A model generated the notes under the pieces. That model had not been told where the DNA came from and searched no databases. It saw nothing but the letters and a program-made list of their open reading frames with translations. The translations under genes were made by a program, and so were the position numbers. From positions 1 to 12,178 of the forward strand of contig RFQW01000018.1 in NCBI GenBank assembly GCA_009924765.1: a stretch of DNA of 12,178 nucleotides, read 5' to 3'. The stretch is from Planctomycetota bacterium (GTDB taxonomy: Bacteria; Planctomycetota; Phycisphaerae; Phycisphaerales; SM1A02). Positions 1 to 5,832 of the stretch are shown here, piece by piece (the stretch's first letter is position 1; every line of letters begins with the position of its first letter).

Positions 1-71
1 CGCGCCGGCAGGCGCGCGCCGCCGCCATTGCCAACCGCGACGCTGTGGGCCATCAACCGCCATCCCGCTGA
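1..71 (+). CDS. C-terminal tail of a probable MlaA (VacJ) lipoprotein, partial
   Basis: Frame 3 is open from the window edge to a TGA at 69-71 and reads RRQARAAAIANRDAVGHQPPSR. An arginine- and alanine-rich tail of this kind is usual for MlaA of alphaproteobacteria, and mlaA commonly sits directly before mlaC there. MlaA is the outer-membrane lipoprotein that pulls mislocalised phospholipids from the outer leaflet and passes them to MlaC. The stop is nine bases before the mlaC ATG, and the mlaC ribosome binding site overlaps it, which fits an operon. Only 22 residues are visible and frame 1 is also open (to a TGA at 79-81), so the identity rests mainly on context and is weak. Confidence 0.35.
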   Translation, partial: RRQARAAAIANRDAVGHQPPSR

Positions 72-77
72 GGAGGG
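70..77 (+). promoter_or_regulatory. Strong ribosome binding site for mlaC
   Basis: GAGGAGGG lies four to five bases before the ATG at 81. It supports ATG 81 as the start over the in-frame TTG at 78, which would leave almost no spacer. It also contrasts with the S1 gene at 796, which has no such site. Confidence 0.6.
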
Positions 78-80
78 TTG

Positions 81-686
81 ATGTTGCTACTGAACCGCCG
101 CGATTTTGCCCTGCTGGGCCTCGGCCTTCTATGCACGCCGCCGTCGCAGGCCCAGGTGGATACTGCGCGCGCCGCGCAATTCATCCAGGCCGCCGGCGAT
201 GAACTGGTGGCAGCGATCAATAATCCGGGGCTGAACACCGCGGCGCGGCAGGAGCGCGTGGCCTCCATCCTGCGCCGCAGCGTGGATGTGGAGACGGTGG
301 GCCGCTTCGTCCTGGGCCGCTTCTGGCGCGTCGCCACCCCGGCCGAGCAGCAGGATTATTTGCGCCTCTTCGAAGCCAGCCTGATCCGCAACCTGGCCGG
401 GCGCTTTGGCGAATACCAGGGCGTCCGCTTCTCGCTCGGCCGCAGCCAGTCCCGCACCGAGGATGATGCGTTGGTCAGCACAATCGTCACCCGCCCCGGC
501 TCCAACCCCTTCAATCTGGATTGGCGGGTCACCGAGAGCAGCGGCCAGCCCAAGATTGTCGACCTCATCGCCGAGGGCACCTCGCTGCGCCTGACCCAGC
601 GCAGCGAATACGCCTCCGTCATCCAACGCGGCGGTGGCCAGGTGGCGGCGCTGCTGAGCGCCATGCGGGCCCAGTCCGCGCGGTGA
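81..686 (+). CDS. mlaC: MlaC/Ttg2D-family periplasmic phospholipid-binding protein
   Basis: MlaC ferries phospholipids through the periplasm between MlaA at the outer membrane and the MlaFEDB ABC transporter at the inner membrane. The protein is 201 aa, normal for the family. The N-terminus NRRDFALLGLGLL is a twin-arginine (Tat) signal, with likely cleavage after SQA near residue 25. The mature part carries the helical MlaC fold; the stretch around residues 75-112 (FVLGRFWRVATPAEQQDYLRLF, then a helix ending in GRFGEYQG) is the most typical segment of the alphaproteobacterial branch. The C-terminal half (RPGSNPFNLDWRV, KIVDLIAEGTSL) matches the family's beta-sheet portion. The start is ATG 81 with a strong upstream ribosome binding site. 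Valine codons are mixed GTC/GTG (8 to 7), unlike the S1 gene downstream, so this gene probably comes from a different genome than the right part of the window. Confidence 0.85.
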   Translation: MLLLNRRDFALLGLGLLCTPPSQAQVDTARAAQFIQAAGDELVAAINNPGLNTAARQERVASILRRSVDVETVGRFVLGRFWRVATPAEQQDYLRLFEASLIRNLAGRFGEYQGVRFSLGRSQSRTEDDALVSTIVTRPGSNPFNLDWRVTESSGQPKIVDLIAEGTSLRLTQRSEYASVIQRGGGQVAALLSAMRAQSAR

Positions 687-698
687 CGCGCCCCGGCT

Positions 699-797
699 TT
701 AATAGCCGGCGGAAAAATCCACCAGATTGATCAGCGCCCGGCCCTGGCGCAGCCGATGGATATTCTCCACCACCTGCGGCGCCGCGCTGCGCGGAAT
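699..797 (-). CDS. D-2-hydroxyacid dehydrogenase, C-terminal fragment cut at a junction
   Basis: On the minus strand, ending with TAA at 699-701, the frame reads IPRSAAPQVVENIHRLRQGR followed by ALINLVDFSAGY. This is the characteristic end of GhrA-like D-2-hydroxyacid (glyoxylate/hydroxypyruvate) dehydrogenases, which normally finish in VDRARGY or VDRAAGY after a helix of the form ENIRRLRAGRPL. These enzymes reduce 2-oxoacids with NAD(P)H in the cytoplasm. Only the last 32 residues remain; a full protein is about 310 aa. Beyond the isoleucine codon at 795-797 the minus frame stays open but encodes only the antisense of the S1 gene, with no NAD-binding domain or catalytic His/Glu/Arg. The gene is therefore severed, and its break coincides with the S1 start. 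It is convergent with mlaC, 12 bases from the mlaC stop. Confidence 0.7.
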   Translation of the reverse strand: MPRSAAPQVVENIHRLRQGRALINLVDFSAGY

Positions 798-1995
798 GGA
801 TGCTTCGCTTGAAAGCGAGATGCAGGCCGCCTTGGGCGGCATGAGCGACCAGGATCTGCTCAGCATGCCCGCCTCCAAGGCCTCAACCGCGAAGGCGCGA
901 ACCGATCGCCACACGCGCGTGGGCACCGTGGTGCGCGTGCAGGGCGAGGACGTGATGGTGGAGTTCGGACCCAAGAGCCAAGGCGTGTGCCCGCTGCGTC
1001 AGTTCGCCGAGCCACCGCAGCCCGGCGCGCAGGTTGAATTCGTGGTGGAACGACTGGATGCATTCGAAGGCCTGCTGATCCTTGCGCTGCCCGGCGCGAG
1101 CACCAAGGCGCCGTGGGAACATCTGGCCGAGGGCCAGATCGTGGAAGCCCGATGCGTGGGCATGAACAAGGGCGGTCTGGACATGGAAGTGTCGCATCAC
1201 CGCGCCTTCATGCCCGCGGGCCAGGTGGATCTGCGACCCGTTGAAGACATCAGCATCTTCCTGGGCGAGAAGTTCCCCTGCATGATCATCGAGCTCCGCA
1301 AGGAGAAGGGCCGCATGGTGCTGAGCCGCAAGGCGGCCCTTGCGCAGGAACGCGGCAAAATGCGGGAAAAGACGCTGGCCGACCTGCAGCCCGGTCAGGT
1401 GCGCGATGTGACGATCAGCAGCGTGCAGAGCTTCGGCGCCTTCGCCGACCTCGGCGGCGTGGATGGTCTGATCCACATCAGCGACCTGTCGCATGACCGC
1501 ATCAAGGACGCCTCCGAAGTGGTGAAGGTGGGCGACGTGGTGAAGGTGAAGGTGCTGCGCGTGGACCTGAACCAGAAGCCCGCGAAGATCTCGCTGAGCC
1601 GCAAGGAAGTGATGCAGGATCCGACCGCCGGCAAGCTGGAGGCGATCCAGGTTGGCGAGACGGTGACCGGCCGCGTGACCAAGATCGCGGAGTTCGGCGC
1701 ATTCATCGAGGTGGCACCTGGCGTGGAAGGCCTGGCGCACATCAGCGAACTGTCGCACGACCGCATCGCGACCGTGGACCGCGTGCTGAAGCCCGATCAG
1801 GTGGTGACGGCCAAGGTGCTGAGCGTGGATCCCCTGCGCCGCCGCCTGAGCCTGTCGCTGAAGGCGCTCGTGGACAAGCCGATGTCGGCGAAGGAAACCG
1901 CCGCGGCGAAGCCGCAGCGTGAAGACGACAACGCGATGGCGAAGTTGCGCGCGCGCTTCTCGAACGACCGCCAGCTCAAGGGCGGACTGGGCTGA
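796..1995 (+). CDS. Protein with four S1 RNA-binding domains (ribosomal protein S1-like)
   Basis: The predicted protein is 399 aa and binds single-stranded RNA through tandem S1 (OB-fold) repeats, probably on mRNA at the ribosome. Repeats lie at about residues 41-98 (degenerate), 111-178, 198-268 and 285-355. The last two are the most canonical, each with FGAF followed by a GL(I/A)HIS(D/E)LSHDRI segment and ending in ISLSRK or LSLSLK. A short acidic N-terminal helix (LESEMQAALGGMS) and a tail ending LKGGLG are, as I recall, usual for planctomycete S1-like proteins, which are shorter than the six-repeat E. coli RpsA. ATG 796 is chosen because homology-like sequence begins there. The frame continues upstream to a TTG at 727, but those 23 codons are antisense to the dehydrogenase. 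No ribosome binding site or promoter is visible, because the upstream DNA belongs to the other genome segment. One or a few native N-terminal residues may therefore be missing. Valine is almost always GTG. Confidence 0.88.
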   Translation: MDASLESEMQAALGGMSDQDLLSMPASKASTAKARTDRHTRVGTVVRVQGEDVMVEFGPKSQGVCPLRQFAEPPQPGAQVEFVVERLDAFEGLLILALPGASTKAPWEHLAEGQIVEARCVGMNKGGLDMEVSHHRAFMPAGQVDLRPVEDISIFLGEKFPCMIIELRKEKGRMVLSRKAALAQERGKMREKTLADLQPGQVRDVTISSVQSFGAFADLGGVDGLIHISDLSHDRIKDASEVVKVGDVVKVKVLRVDLNQKPAKISLSRKEVMQDPTAGKLEAIQVGETVTGRVTKIAEFGAFIEVAPGVEGLAHISELSHDRIATVDRVLKPDQVVTAKVLSVDPLRRRLSLSLKALVDKPMSAKETAAAKPQREDDNAMAKLRARFSNDRQLKGGLG

Positions 1996-2013
1996 TTCGC
2001 CTTTGAATTCCGA

Positions 2014-3429
2014 TTATTTCGGCTGATCGGGGGACGCTGCGCGGACCCCGGCAGGTGCGCCGGGCTCCCACAGGTCGTCGAAGGGCTGCTCATCGCACGT
2101 GCGACGCATGGCGAGGTACGCGGCCGTGGCAGTGGTGCAGATGGCGCCAAACACCGCGCCCGCGGCGAGCGACTGCAGGATGCCCTGCCAGAGACGCACG
2201 AGGCCGACACTGACCGACTGCAGCGATCCCGTGAAGTTGACGCCAAACGCGGGCACCGGCTCCATGGCATCCGGAGCGAGCAATCGCGCACCACCCACGC
2301 TGGCCATGGCGCCCGTTCCTGCGGAAAGACCCATGAAACTGGCCGTGATCTCGATGGCGATCGTGCACACCAGATCGACCACGAACGCGGTGAAGCAGAT
2401 GGCCAGCAGCGCACACACCACGTACAGCAGCGCGTGCAACGGACGGCGGTACACCATGGCGCCGCATCGCTGCGCGGCTTCCAGACCATCACACCCCTCG
2501 CAGGCACTGGCGGCGATCGCCATCGGCATCGCCAACAGCCAGGGCAGCATCACCACGGTGGCGAGCGTTCCGAAGAACAGCGCCAGCCCGTACGCGGCAC
2601 CCGCGAGCACGTCCAGACCTGGCACGCGACCGAGCAGGCCCAGCACGAGGGCCACGGGCAGCAACACCAGCAGGGTGATGACCGGCCACAGCGGAACGAG
2701 CGCGTGGTTGGATGGGCGCTGCCAGACGAATGCCAGCGCCTGAACCGGTGAAATGCGCTGATTTTTGCCCAAGTCCAGCGCCACCATGCGCGCGATGGCC
2801 GCGCCGAGCAGCCCCAGCGTCATGCCTCCGGCGATCAGATAGAAGATGGCGAAGATCCAGTCCTCGCGCCACATCGCCACGGGAATGGTGAGCAGCAGAT
2901 CGCCAAGCGCCGCCGCGGCGGCGCGCATGTCGAGCGTCATCACGCCAGCCACGAGCGCGTCGAAACGCGAGCCGATCGCCGTGGACAGCGCGTCGAACGC
3001 GCCCTTGCCCCGAAATGGCTCCAGTCGCTCGATCGCGCGCTGCACAGCCTCCAGCTCCGTGCCACTCACCTCGCCGCGACGCGCGAGCAGCGCCGAGCGC
3101 ACTTCTTCCACATTGACGCGGCCTCCGAATCCATCGGCGCCGGCGGGTCGACGATCCATCGGCAAGGCCTCGCGGGCCACGCGCCGTGCGACATCGCTGG
3201 CCACGGCACTGTCGACCGACGTGCGCGAGGTCGCGAGCAGTCCGGCGGGCTGCACCGAAGGGCCGCGCACCACGTCGTAGGCACGGCCGACCACGATCAG
3301 GCACAGCAGCGCGAAGGTGGCCAGCAGGATGCGCGGCGGCTGCAGCGCACCAACCGCCGACGCGAACACGCGCGGAAAGACCAGTGCTTCGCGGAAATCG
3401 ATTCGATCAACCACCACTCGATCAGGCAT
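2014..3429 (-). CDS. Conserved polytopic membrane protein of unknown function
   Basis: The predicted protein is 471 aa. ATG at 3429 is chosen because GGAGGT stands five bases before it; the frame runs on upstream but only through the neighbouring gene. Hydrophobic segments lie at about residues 33-51, 191-215, 245-267, 274-308 (probably two helices), 332-360 and 420-441. A soluble loop of about 140 residues follows the first helix; part of it (120-140) looks helical and amphipathic. The stretch ACEGCDGLEAAQRCGAMVYRRP before the fifth hydrophobic block resembles a motif (E-G-D-x-L-S-x-x-x-x-x-RP) I associate with conserved planctomycete membrane proteins. I do not recognise a named family and assign no function. 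The stop codon is 18 bases from the convergent S1 gene, with no clear terminator between them. It follows the 192-aa gene by 20 bases and is probably co-transcribed with it. Confidence 0.8.
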   Translation of the reverse strand: MPDRVVVDRIDFREALVFPRVFASAVGALQPPRILLATFALLCLIVVGRAYDVVRGPSVQPAGLLATSRTSVDSAVASDVARRVAREALPMDRRPAGADGFGGRVNVEEVRSALLARRGEVSGTELEAVQRAIERLEPFRGKGAFDALSTAIGSRFDALVAGVMTLDMRAAAAALGDLLLTIPVAMWREDWIFAIFYLIAGGMTLGLLGAAIARMVALDLGKNQRISPVQALAFVWQRPSNHALVPLWPVITLLVLLPVALVLGLLGRVPGLDVLAGAAYGLALFFGTLATVVMLPWLLAMPMAIAASACEGCDGLEAAQRCGAMVYRRPLHALLYVVCALLAICFTAFVVDLVCTIAIEITASFMGLSAGTGAMASVGGARLLAPDAMEPVPAFGVNFTGSLQSVSVGLVRLWQGILQSLAAGAVFGAICTTATAAYLAMRRTCDEQPFDDLWEPGAPAGVRAASPDQPK

Positions 3430-3434
3430 TGAAG

Positions 3435-3440
3435 ACCTCC
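3435..3440 (-). promoter_or_regulatory. Ribosome binding site fixing the start of the 471-aa membrane protein
   Basis: Read on the minus strand, GGAGGT is followed by CTTCA and then ATG at 3429-3427. It is one of the few strong Shine-Dalgarno sites in the right part of the window. It decides between this start and a longer frame reaching back to 3624 inside the upstream gene. Confidence 0.6.
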
Positions 3441-3449
3441 GTCCCCATG

Positions 3450-4028
3450 CTAACTGCTGCGCGGCAACGCCCGCGCCAGATCGAGCTCGGCGGCTGCATC
3501 CATCAGGATCCATGCCGAGAGCGGCTCGGGAGTGCCTCCCATCGCGATCGCGTTGTGCAGCAGCGTGCCTGCATAGGCGCGCCCCTCCGGCGAGCCCTCC
3601 AGCAGAAAGGCGTGAAGCGCCCACGGCCGATTGGTGGCATTGTCAGGCTGCGTGTGCTCGAGATGCCATCGCATGGCGCGCTCGATGCGCTGACGCAACG
3701 CAGGCGAGGGACCGGTGCGCGCCAGGCGCCACGAAGCGTGCAAGGCCGAAAGTTCGACTTCGGTCCAGACCTCGATCGCACCACTGCCCTGCCAAGCGTG
3801 CAGCGGGCCGTCGGCCTGCAGATCCATCAGCGCGTCGATTCCTGCACCGATTCCTGCACATGCGCCGGCGCAGGCGGTCCAGAGCGCCGCGTCCAAAGCC
3901 ACGGCACCGGGCCGCGATGCGCGCAAAGCCGCGGCCGGCGGTGGCGAACCAGCCTGCAGCGGCAAACCCGAGGTGATCTGCAGGTGTCGGACCCAAGCGG
4001 AGAGACTGGAGGCGGAATCGTTGATCAA
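3450..4028 (-). CDS. Conserved hypothetical protein, probably planctomycete-specific
   Basis: The predicted protein is 192 aa, alpha-helical by composition, with no convincing signal peptide and no obvious charged catalytic triad. The most conserved-looking part is residues 84-160: EVWTEVELSALHASWRLA, then MRWHLEHTQPDNATNRPWAL, then a leucine-rich helix around GTLLHNAIAMGG. I recall an HTQPDNATNRPWA-type motif from unannotated planctomycete proteins, but cannot check it. Spaced helices with W/H/L repeats could form an alpha/alpha toroid; that is speculation. The start is a TTG at 4028: an in-frame stop sits at 4067-4065 and no ATG or GTG lies between, so a TTG start is forced unless ATT is used. 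No strong ribosome binding site precedes it. It is divergent from the zinc-ribbon gene (51 bases) and is followed on the same strand by the membrane protein gene after 20 bases, suggesting a two-gene operon. Confidence 0.7.
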   Translation of the reverse strand: MINDSASSLSAWVRHLQITSGLPLQAGSPPPAAALRASRPGAVALDAALWTACAGACAGIGAGIDALMDLQADGPLHAWQGSGAIEVWTEVELSALHASWRLARTGPSPALRQRIERAMRWHLEHTQPDNATNRPWALHAFLLEGSPEGRAYAGTLLHNAIAMGGTPEPLSAWILMDAAAELDLARALPRSS

Positions 4029-4065
4029 TCTTGCGGGGCTTTCTGGATTCGGTCCGGGACGGTGC

Positions 4066-4071
4066 TACGGT
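4066..4071 (+). promoter_or_regulatory. Candidate -10 box for the zinc-ribbon gene
   Basis: TACGGT sits in a 51-base divergent intergenic region, eight bases before ATG 4080. The start of transcription would fall at or next to the ATG. No good -35 element is visible at 16-18 bases upstream (a poor TTCTGG lies at 4041-4046), so this is only a candidate. A similar element, TAGGCT at 4419-4424, lies seven bases before the dipeptidase ATG. Confidence 0.25.
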
Positions 4072-4079
4072 AGGGCCGC

Positions 4080-4391
4080 ATGCGGCTTCGCACCAGCACC
4101 ATCCAGAGGCGACACCTTGTGCCCCGCTGCGTGGCGTGCGGACAGGAAGTGGCCGCCGGCCGCGCCATGGACGCGTGCGCGGGGTGCGGATGCGACCTGG
4201 CGGAGCGGCCGGCACGCAGCTACGCCGAGATGGAGGGGTTGGTGGAAGCGGTGGCTGAAGCCGCCCTGCAGGATCCCTTCGTGGCTTGGCGGCGCAGCCT
4301 GACGCTGGAACGGTGGCTGCTGACGGTGTTCACCGCAGTGGTGCTGCTGGCCTTCACGCTGCATGTGGTGACCCGACTGATCGCGGATTGA
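4080..4391 (+). CDS. Small zinc-ribbon protein with one C-terminal membrane helix
   Basis: The predicted protein is 103 aa from ATG 4080. Cysteines at 17, 20, 33, 36 and 38 (CVAC and CAGCGC) form a rubredoxin-like zinc ribbon, followed by AERPARSYAEMEGL, an amphipathic segment, and one hydrophobic helix at about 78-99. The likely topology is a cytoplasmic ribbon with a C-terminal tail anchor. The function is unknown; such ribbons often mediate protein-protein contacts. The start is uncertain. ATG 4080 has little Shine-Dalgarno but follows a possible -10 box (TACGGT, 4066-4071) so closely that the mRNA could be leaderless. GTG 4119 follows AGAGG at a good spacing and would give a 90-aa protein starting MPRCVACG, which is how many ribbon proteins begin. 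It is divergent from the 192-aa gene and lies 40 bases before the dipeptidase. Confidence 0.65.
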   Translation: MRLRTSTIQRRHLVPRCVACGQEVAAGRAMDACAGCGCDLAERPARSYAEMEGLVEAVAEAALQDPFVAWRRSLTLERWLLTVFTAVVLLAFTLHVVTRLIAD

Positions 4392-4431
4392 GCGCACGAA
4401 GCGCGAGACATTCGGCGATAGGCTGCCGCGC

Positions 4432-5832
4432 ATGCAGACATCTCTGGACAGCGTGCTTGCCCGAACCGACGCCAACCACCCCGAGGCCGTGGAGCGCCTG
4501 AAGGCGTTCCTTCGCATCCCCACAGTGAGCACCGACCCGGCCTTCGCCGCGGATGTGCGACGCGGCGCTGAATGGCTGGTGACGCAACTGCGCGAGATCG
4601 GCTTCGAGGCGAACGCGATGGCCACGCTTGGCCACCCGATGGTGGTTGCGACCCATCCGGGACCGAAGGGCGTGACCGCGCCGCGCGTGCTTTTCTATGG
4701 GCACTACGACGTGCAGCCGGCCGATCCGCTTGAACTGTGGGAGAGCCCGCCGTTCGAGCCGGTGGTGGTGAACGGTCCGCACGGGCCGCGCATCGTGGCG
4801 CGCGGAGCGGTGGACGACAAGGGACAGGTGATGACCTTCATCGAGGCGCTGCGCGCGTGGCACGCATGCGCCGGCGGGCCGCCCTGCCCCGTCACGCTGA
4901 TGCTGGAGGGCGAGGAGGAGAGCGGCAGCGCGAGCCTGGAGCCCTTCATGGAGGCGCACCGCGATCTGCTGAAGGCGGATGTGGCCATCGTGAGCGACAC
5001 GGGCATGTGGGATGTGGATCACCCAGCGATCACGACGATGCTGCGAGGCCTGGTGTATGTGGAGGCCACGCTGATCGGCCCCTCGCATGACCTGCACTCG
5101 GGCCTGTACGGCGGCGCGATCGCCAACCCGATCAACGCGCTCGCGCGCATGGTGGCGAGCCTGCATCACCCGGATGGCCGCGTGGCGATCGAGGGTTTCT
5201 ATGACACGGTTCGGCCGCTGCCCGAGAAGACCAAGGCGCAGTGGGCGAAGCTGAACTTCGACGACGCCGCATTCCTGGCTGCGGCCGGGCTCCAGCACGG
5301 CTTCGGCGAGCCCGGCTACAGCGCCATGGAACAGACATGGTGCCGACCCACCTGCGACTGCAACGGCATCAAGGGTGGCTACATCGGCGAAGGCGCCAAG
5401 ACGGTGATCGCGAGCCGCGCAAGCGTGAAGATCTCCTGCCGACTGGTGGCGGACATGGATCCCGAGAAGGTGTACAAGCAGCTTGAAGCACACCTGCGCG
5501 CGCGCGTGCCGGCCGGCTTCAAGCTGGAGATCACCAGCTTCGGCCGCAATCCACCGATCCGCGTCGCCGACGAAAGCCCCTACCTCACCGCAGCGGAGCA
5601 CGCACTGACCGGCGTGTACGGCGTGGGGCCGGTGCGCATCGGCACGGGCGGCAGCATTCCGGCGGTGGGATCGATCCAGCGCATCCTGGGGCTTGAGAGC
5701 CTGCTCGTGGGTTTCGGTCTGGATGACGACCGCGTGCACAGCCCCAACGAGAAGTTCGAGCTCACCTGCTTCCGTCGCGGATCGCTGAGTCACGCGGCGA
5801 TCCTGCACGCGCTGGCGCAGTTGCGTCCATGA
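4432..5832 (+). CDS. M20-family dipeptidase (zinc metallopeptidase)
   Basis: A cytoplasmic di-zinc peptidase of 466 aa, the usual size for the carnosinase/PepV-like dipeptidase branch of M20. The metal site is complete: H91 and D93 in YGHYDVQP, bridging Asp 128 (GAVDDKGQ, 126-132), catalytic base E162 and ligand E163 in LEGEEESGS, D189 in VSDTGM, and H436 in RVHSPNE. The lid/dimerisation domain occupies about 205-375 and includes SHDLHSGLYGG (218-228), whose H222 completes the neighbouring subunit's active site in this family. GTGGSIPAVG (404-413) is the usual substrate-carboxylate loop. Specificity beyond short peptides cannot be read from the sequence. The stop overlaps the next gene's start (ATGA at 5829-5832), so the two are translationally coupled. 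No strong ribosome binding site precedes ATG 4432. Confidence 0.93.
   Translation: MQTSLDSVLARTDANHPEAVERLKAFLRIPTVSTDPAFAADVRRGAEWLVTQLREIGFEANAMATLGHPMVVATHPGPKGVTAPRVLFYGHYDVQPADPLELWESPPFEPVVVNGPHGPRIVARGAVDDKGQVMTFIEALRAWHACAGGPPCPVTLMLEGEEESGSASLEPFMEAHRDLLKADVAIVSDTGMWDVDHPAITTMLRGLVYVEATLIGPSHDLHSGLYGGAIANPINALARMVASLHHPDGRVAIEGFYDTVRPLPEKTKAQWAKLNFDDAAFLAAAGLQHGFGEPGYSAMEQTWCRPTCDCNGIKGGYIGEGAKTVIASRASVKISCRLVADMDPEKVYKQLEAHLRARVPAGFKLEITSFGRNPPIRVADESPYLTAAEHALTGVYGVGPVRIGTGGSIPAVGSIQRILGLESLLVGFGLDDDRVHSPNEKFELTCFRRGSLSHAAILHALAQLRP

Noticed and set aside
81..160. Lipoprotein signal in MlaC (GLLC near residue 18)
   Set aside because: The residue before the cysteine is leucine, which does not fit a lipobox. 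A Tat signal with cleavage after SQA fits better.
727..795. Extension of the S1 protein upstream to a TTG at 727
   Set aside because: These 23 codons are the antisense of a recognisable dehydrogenase C-terminus, have no ribosome binding site, and do not resemble S1-protein sequence.
2010..2022. CCGATTATTTCGG as a terminator between the convergent S1 and membrane protein genes
   Set aside because: The stem is only four base pairs with no T tract on either strand, and it overlaps the coding end of the membrane protein gene.
3430..3624. N-terminal extension of the 471-aa membrane protein
   Set aside because: It lies within the 192-aa gene, and a good Shine-Dalgarno site precedes ATG 3429.
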